This document shows, one piece after another, positions 13,918 through 16,793 of a DNA stretch of 16,793 bases (its first letter is position 1; each line of letters starts with the position of its first letter). Position numbers and translations under genes: made by a program. The notes below the pieces were generated by a model that was not told where the DNA came from, ran no database searches, and saw nothing but the letters and a program-made list of their open reading frames with translations. Source of the stretch: CAZYPB01 sp964649265. Its GTDB lineage: Archaea > Micrarchaeota > Micrarchaeia > Burarchaeales > JAKAKT01. Location of the stretch: the NCBI GenBank assembly GCA_964649265.1, contig CAZYPB010000017.1, forward strand, positions 1 to 16,793. Reading direction: 5' to 3'.

Positions 13918-14407
13918 ACCCTGGCCTTCTGGGAGTTTTCATTCTCCTAATCTCTTCAATCATATCTGTTCCAATGGCTCCATTAACAAACTCTGTTTTT
14001 CCCATATCTGCAAGAAGTGCTCTGCACCATTCATCATTTTCAGAAAGAGCGATAACAGTGTTTTTATCTCCTGTTTTAAGAAGTCTCTTAAGTGTCTGTA
14101 TTTTGAGTGCCAAACCTGCTCCAGCTATTTTCTCCAGAAGCATATCAACATATTTCGTTTTCAGCCTTCCAAGCTCAAGCTCCTCTCCTTTCTGACATTG
14201 AGATTTCTCATTATCTATGTGTCCTAAAAGATCTACAACTGCAGGAATAGAAACTACCAGATATTTACTGCTGACTTCCCCCACTGATTTGAGTATTTGT
14301 CCATCAATAAGGTTTCCAGGTACCCTTGTTTTTTTCATGAGTTCCAAAATTGGAACAGTGGTTCCAATTCTCCCGCTCTTCCTACTCATCACATGCTGAC
14401 CATACAT
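13907..14407 (-). CDS. Unrecognised protein encoded downstream of radA
   Basis: I do not recognise this family. From the ATG at 14407 it is 166 residues, without membrane segments or signal peptide. It has a conserved-looking N-terminal half (RIGTTVPILELMKKTRVPGN, then GQILKSVGEV and YLVVSIPAVVDLLGHIDNE), a helical Lys/Leu-rich middle with two Cys, and a C-terminal part VIALSENDEWCRALLADMG ending in a basic tail. I chose the ATG at 14407 because GGTG lies five bases upstream and the ATG at 14518 would lie deep inside radA; the open frame does run back to 14518, so a longer overlapping start cannot be excluded. It follows radA by ~40 bases on the same strand, so co-transcription is likely and a link to recombination or repair is possible (inference only). 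Confidence 0.65.
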   Translation of the reverse strand: MYGQHVMSRKSGRIGTTVPILELMKKTRVPGNLIDGQILKSVGEVSSKYLVVSIPAVVDLLGHIDNEKSQCQKGEELELGRLKTKYVDMLLEKIAGAGLALKIQTLKRLLKTGDKNTVIALSENDEWCRALLADMGKTEFVNGAIGTDMIEEIRRMKTPRRPGFID

Positions 14408-14447
14408 TCTCCCACCGATTATATATGGGCCTTTTTCTTTAAAAAAC

Positions 14448-15422
14448 CTAATCCCGGACTCCGTCAGGGCAAACTCTGAATACACATTCACCTTCTGGCA
14501 TTGAAGGCGAGTCAACAAGTCTTGCTATCCTTTTCTCTTCCTTTCCCTTTCTAAGATAAAGCCTGTATGTTGCCCTGTGGGCAAGCACATGTCCTCCTAT
14601 GGGTTTTGTGGGATCTCCAAAAAGAATGCTCGGATCGTCCATTACCTGGTTTGTTATGTAAACTGCCAAATTATATCTATCAGCTAATGCCTGAAGCGTA
14701 TGCAAATGCTTGTTTAGTTTCTGTTGCCTCTCCCCAAGAGCTCCTCTCCCCAGATACTCAGATCTGAAATAGGAAGTAAGGGAATCAACAATTATGAGCT
14801 TTATGTTTTTCTCCTTTATGATATCCTCTGCCTTATCCACCAGAACCATCTGATGATCTGAGTTCACTGCTTTCGCTACGTATATTTTTTTAAGCGCCTG
14901 CTCCGGATCCATTCCGTTTGCTTCTGCAAGTTGCATTATCCTCTCAGGCCTGAAAGTGCTCTCAGTATCTACGAAAAGACAAGATCCATCCAATCCGCCT
15001 TCCTCAACCGGTCTTTGGATATTGACTGCAATCTGAAAACCTACCTGACTTTTTCCACTTGAGAACTTACCGAATGCCTCGCTTATTGCCTGTGTTTCAA
15101 TACCGCCCCCGAGAAGATCGTCCAAATTAGTTGACCCTGTCTTTATTCTTCCAACTATCTTTCTCCTTTCCATAAGCCTGTCTGCCGATTCGTAGCCCAT
15201 CTCGAGGTTGTCTCTTGCTGCATTTATTGCTTTCTTAGCTGTCTCAACTCCAATGTCTGCAACCTCTGCAAGCTCGTGAGGACTTGATGTTGCTATTTTA
15301 TCGAATGCATCGTAACCAGCTTTTCTAAGCTTCTCAGCAGTGATTCCCCCTATCCCGGGAAGATCCTCGAGTATAAACTTCTTCTCATCTTTCTCAGATT
15401 CCTCTTTCTTCTCCTTAGCCAT
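14448..15422 (-). CDS. radA: DNA repair and recombination protein RadA
   Basis: Archaeal RecA/Rad51 recombinase that forms filaments on single-stranded DNA and catalyses strand exchange. It is 324 residues: N-terminal helix-hairpin-helix domain (LPGIGGITAEKLRKAGY, then VADIGVETAKKAI; ~18-75), linker, and a RecA core with Walker A GKFSSGKS (118-125), catalytic-region VDTEST (151-156), Walker B LIIVDSLT (209-216), and DNA-binding L1/L2 region around GRGALGERQQ and GGHVLAHR. Walker A differs from the usual GEFGSGKT/S, and the linker polymerisation motif is YESA rather than FxxA. I chose the ATG at 15422, with GGGAG eight bases upstream; the ATG at 15449 would add nine residues but has no binding site. 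It is preceded by a TATA box and operator-like inverted repeats. Confidence 0.95.
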   Translation of the reverse strand: MAKEKKEESEKDEKKFILEDLPGIGGITAEKLRKAGYDAFDKIATSSPHELAEVADIGVETAKKAINAARDNLEMGYESADRLMERRKIVGRIKTGSTNLDDLLGGGIETQAISEAFGKFSSGKSQVGFQIAVNIQRPVEEGGLDGSCLFVDTESTFRPERIMQLAEANGMDPEQALKKIYVAKAVNSDHQMVLVDKAEDIIKEKNIKLIIVDSLTSYFRSEYLGRGALGERQQKLNKHLHTLQALADRYNLAVYITNQVMDDPSILFGDPTKPIGGHVLAHRATYRLYLRKGKEEKRIARLVDSPSMPEGECVFRVCPDGVRD

Positions 15423-15467
15423 AAAACCAACTCCCGAATCAGTTTTCATTCAAAAACATTTAATCTT

Positions 15468-15488
15468 TTCTCAGTGAGAAGAGTTCTC
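15468..15488. promoter_or_regulatory. Operator-like overlapping inverted repeats upstream of radA
   Basis: The 21 bases read TTCTC-AGT-GAGAA-GAG-TTCTC: two perfect 5-base inverted repeats with 3-base spacers sharing the middle arm. They lie between the predicted radA TATA box (15494-15501) and the start codon, at or just upstream of the expected transcription start (~15471), where a bound repressor would block RNA polymerase. That it is a binding site is inference from position and symmetry. Confidence 0.4.
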
Positions 15489-15493
15489 TGGTT

Positions 15494-15501
15494 TATTTAA
15501 A
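15494..15501 (-). promoter_or_regulatory. TATA box for radA
   Basis: On the minus strand this is TTTAAATA, a consensus archaeal TATA box. Transcription would start near 15471, giving a leader of ~20-50 bases depending on which radA start is used. A weaker candidate (GATTAAAT, minus strand, 15458-15465) lies closer to the gene. Confidence 0.55.
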
Positions 15502-15528
15502 AAGAATTTAGATAGTGGATTTCCAGTG

Positions 15529-16032
15529 TCATTTTTTCAATTTATTCAGATCATTTAGATTAACGCCTTTTCCACTCAATCTAAGGCTTTCTTGCTTAAA
15601 TCGGATTCTTACCTCAGCCGCAGTTGTACTTAAATAAGTAGCAGCAACATCAATTGGAACAGTCTCTGCATCGGATAATGCTACCATCTGGGCCGGCATT
15701 GTCTGTGTGTATCCGAAATTAAGAACTCCATCAGCATCTTTCTGGACAACTCTGTATCCTTTGAGATTTCCTCTTCTAAGAACAGGGGAAAGTTTCTTGT
15801 CAAGCACATACCCGACTCTGAATCTGTTTGTTGCGTCAACATCAACTGTTCTGTCAATATGTAATTTGCGTATGGTAAGAGTCTCAATGTGCTTGTCAAG
15901 TGTGAATCTACCAACTTTAAGTCCTGTTTCCTTAAACTGAGGGCCCATTGTTTCTTCCCTTCTATCTCTATATGCTGCCGAAAGACCTGCCGCCATATTA
16001 AGCTTAATTGTCCTGCTGTTTATCTCTCCCAT
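15529..16032 (-). CDS. Unrecognised 167-residue soluble protein
   Basis: No family recognised. The protein is basic, without membrane segments or signal peptide. Its centre looks beta-strand-rich: repeated alternating hydrophobic/polar stretches such as FTLDKHIETLTIRKLHIDR and FRVGYVLDKK, then GYRVVQK, and a later AEVRIRFKQESLRL. The tail is short and Lys/Leu/Asn-rich. Composition is similar to neighbouring genes, so there is no sign of recent transfer. I chose the ATG at 16032, about 27 bases from a TTTATAAA box and therefore probably leaderless; a GTG at 16038 in frame would add two residues but is too close to the box. It stands alone between the histidine phosphatase gene and radA on the same strand, with a T-rich terminator-like run upstream and its own promoter. 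Confidence 0.7.
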   Translation of the reverse strand: MGEINSRTIKLNMAAGLSAAYRDRREETMGPQFKETGLKVGRFTLDKHIETLTIRKLHIDRTVDVDATNRFRVGYVLDKKLSPVLRRGNLKGYRVVQKDADGVLNFGYTQTMPAQMVALSDAETVPIDVAATYLSTTAAEVRIRFKQESLRLSGKGVNLNDLNKLKK

Positions 16033-16055
16033 CTTCACTAATATGGATTTTGTTG

Positions 16056-16063
16056 TTTATAAA
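16056..16063 (-). promoter_or_regulatory. TATA box for the gene at 16032
   Basis: TTTATAAA (self-complementary) is centred about 27 bases before the ATG at 16032, matching the leaderless spacing seen at other genes in the window. A second AT-rich stretch at 16078-16087 is a less well-placed alternative. Confidence 0.5.
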
Positions 16064-16084
16064 CTTAACATTTTGCGAATATTT

Positions 16085-16098
16085 AAAAAATAAAGAAA
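16085..16098 (-). terminator. T-rich terminator-like run after the histidine phosphatase gene
   Basis: On the minus strand, six bases after the phosphatase TAG, the sequence is TTTCTTTATTTTTT (12 of 14 T). There is no hairpin. Archaeal RNA polymerase terminates intrinsically at such T-runs, so this is a plausible end for the phosphatase transcript. Confidence 0.45.
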
Positions 16099-16103
16099 GG
16101 AGG

Positions 16104-16706
16104 CTATCTGTTTATCTCAAGGGTTTTTATGCCCCCATTCAGTTGGCTCGGGCCCTGAAGTCCCCGGGCGCCCCCAATTCCCTGAAACACCCCTAAACAG
16201 ATTCTATTCACAAGGGAATGTCCGAATAAAGCAATCTCATTCCCAGGTATCCTTGTTTCTCGAATGTCCCTGAGGATTCCAATGAAAGCATTCTCAACCC
16301 TTTCAATGAACCGCCCAAAGCTCTCTCCTCCTCTTCTTACAGAGACTCCATCAACCTCATCGAAAGTTCTTGGTATCCTTTCACCAATTGCTCTTCCAGG
16401 GTCTTTCTCAATTAACTCAGATACAACAATGACTCTTGGTACCGCTGGCATTATAAGACACGCATTCTCCATTGTTTCGAAGGTTCTTGCAGTTGGGCTC
16501 ACAAGTATTGTGTCTACAAGTACATTCTTTCTGAGGAACTCTCTTCCTATTCTCTGTGCTTGCGCTCTACCTACAGATGTGAGCCTCGCCTCTCTACCTG
16601 GAAATGTCTCAAGCAGATTATTCATTGTCTGACCATGTCTTACCATGTGGAGATTGGCCCTTTGTTGCTCTACGCGTGGAAGGGCCCCCAGCGCGGTGAT
16701 TCCCAT
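16104..16706 (-). CDS. Histidine phosphatase family protein (phosphoglycerate mutase-like)
   Basis: 200-residue member of the histidine phosphatase (phosphoglycerate mutase-like) superfamily, which works through a phosphohistidine. The catalytic RHG is at 23-25 in LHMVRHGQT, the second arginine in SPTARTFET (Arg74), an acidic stretch ELIEKDPGRAIGERI (97-111) supplies the likely proton donor, and the second histidine is His163 in FGHS. The substrate is not predictable: family members act on sugar phosphates, cofactors, phosphoproteins or phosphoserine. The start is the ATG at 16706 behind a near-perfect GAGGTGAT site; this leaves ~18 residues before the first strand, a short extension. The upstream HTH protein gene ends inside this site, so the two are very likely co-transcribed and coupled. 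Confidence 0.88.
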   Translation of the reverse strand: MGITALGALPRVEQQRANLHMVRHGQTMNNLLETFPGREARLTSVGRAQAQRIGREFLRKNVLVDTILVSPTARTFETMENACLIMPAVPRVIVVSELIEKDPGRAIGERIPRTFDEVDGVSVRRGGESFGRFIERVENAFIGILRDIRETRIPGNEIALFGHSLVNRICLGVFQGIGGARGLQGPSQLNGGIKTLEINR

Positions 16707-16709
16707 CGA

Positions 16710-16717
16710 ATCACCTC
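16710..16717 (-). promoter_or_regulatory. Shine-Dalgarno site for the histidine phosphatase gene
   Basis: GAGGTGAT on the minus strand matches the complement of the archaeal 16S rRNA 3' end over its whole length, five bases (from GAGGTG) before the ATG at 16706. It also contains the stop codon of the upstream partial gene. Confidence 0.8.
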
Positions 16718-16793
16718 ATGCGCCCTCTACGCATGTTTTTCACTAGCCTCCAAACACACATGTGCGAGACTCCGAGTTCATCAGCCACAGCGC
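16711..16793 (-). CDS. C-terminal end of a helix-turn-helix protein (partial)
   Basis: Only the last 26 residues are inside the window; the gene runs off the right edge. They read ADELGVSHMCVWRLVK followed by a strongly basic tail (NMRRGRMR). The first part has the pattern of a helix-turn-helix: helix, the G-V-S turn, then a recognition helix with W-R, as in many DNA-binding regulators. The TGA (16711-16713) lies within the ribosome binding site of the histidine phosphatase gene. The frame has no other open alternative long enough to judge. With so little sequence, the family and role cannot be named. Confidence 0.5.
   Translation of the reverse strand, partial: AVADELGVSHMCVWRLVKNMRRGRMR

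Noticed and set aside
14408..14518. Longer start for the gene downstream of radA (ATG at 14518)
   Set aside because: This would overlap radA by 71 bases and lacks a ribosome binding site, while the ATG at 14407 has GGTG at good spacing. Kept as a possible alternative only.
15423..15449. Longer start for radA (ATG at 15449)
   Set aside because: No ribosome binding site, and the extra nine residues are not typical of RadA; the ATG at 15422 has GGGAG upstream. The choice is not certain.
16135..16185. GC-rich stretch as a possible structured RNA or integration site
   Set aside because: It encodes the Gly/Pro-rich C-terminal part of the histidine phosphatase (GIGGARGLQGPSQLNGG). The short GGGCCC/CCCGGG matches do not make a convincing stem beyond what the codons explain.
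1..16793. tRNA or rRNA genes, CRISPR arrays, insertion sequences, inteins in atpA or radA
   Set aside because: I looked for cloverleaf arms with TTC-A loops, regularly spaced repeats, transposase motifs, and insertions in the P-loop regions, and saw none. Faint or degenerate copies could be missed by eye.

Overview
The window reads as a compact archaeal genome segment. The evidence is an archaeal-type (A1AO) ATPase operon, a RadA recombinase with an N-terminal helix-hairpin-helix domain, a deoxyhypusine-synthase-family gene, arginine codons dominated by AGA/AGG, TATA boxes of the TTTAAATA type about 25-29 bases upstream of start codons (often leaderless starts), and GGTG/GAGGTGAT-type ribosome binding sites inside operons. 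Gene packing is extreme: convergent genes overlap or abut, and divergent genes are separated by 50-60 bases. This fits a small-genome archaeon, but I cannot assign a phylum from these genes by eye. There is no gene-free stretch longer than 300 bases; the largest gap is about 100 bases, in front of radA.

Region 1 (1-6343, + strand) is the A-type ATPase operon in the order I (partial), K, E, C, F, A, B, D. The reading frames overlap or nearly touch. The rotor subunit K is a double hairpin with a single ion-binding glutamate and a full set of residues matching the Na+ ligands of Enterococcus hirae NtpK. Subunit C, the socket between rotor ring and central stalk, is clearly shorter than usual, and E is also somewhat short.

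Region 2 (6351-10945, + strand) starts with its own TATA box. It encodes a MacB/LolD-type ABC ATPase, two tandem-duplicated FtsX/MacB-type permeases, and a LarA-family (nickel-pincer lactate racemase superfamily) protein whose start overlaps the second permease.

Region 3 (10942-13917) alternates strands. On the minus strand are a deoxyhypusine-synthase-like gene followed by acylphosphatase. A YggS-type PLP-binding protein lies on plus, a TM2-like small membrane protein on minus, and an unrecognised membrane-anchored protein on plus. Two divergent gene pairs here (12355/12409 and 13282/13342) each appear to share one AT-rich TATA element.

Region 4 (13907-16793, minus strand) holds radA with an unrecognised downstream gene, an unrecognised 167-residue protein, and a histidine phosphatase translated behind the C-terminal end of a helix-turn-helix protein that runs off the window. 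A small set of overlapping inverted repeats (TTCTC/GAGAA) lies between the predicted TATA box and start of radA.

I did not find tRNA or rRNA genes, insertion sequences, CRISPR arrays or an obvious defence system. The most unusual points are the trimmed ATPase C subunit, the Na+-type rotor signature, the bacterial-looking deoxyhypusine synthase subtype, the LarA homologue without lar cofactor genes, and the shared bidirectional promoters.
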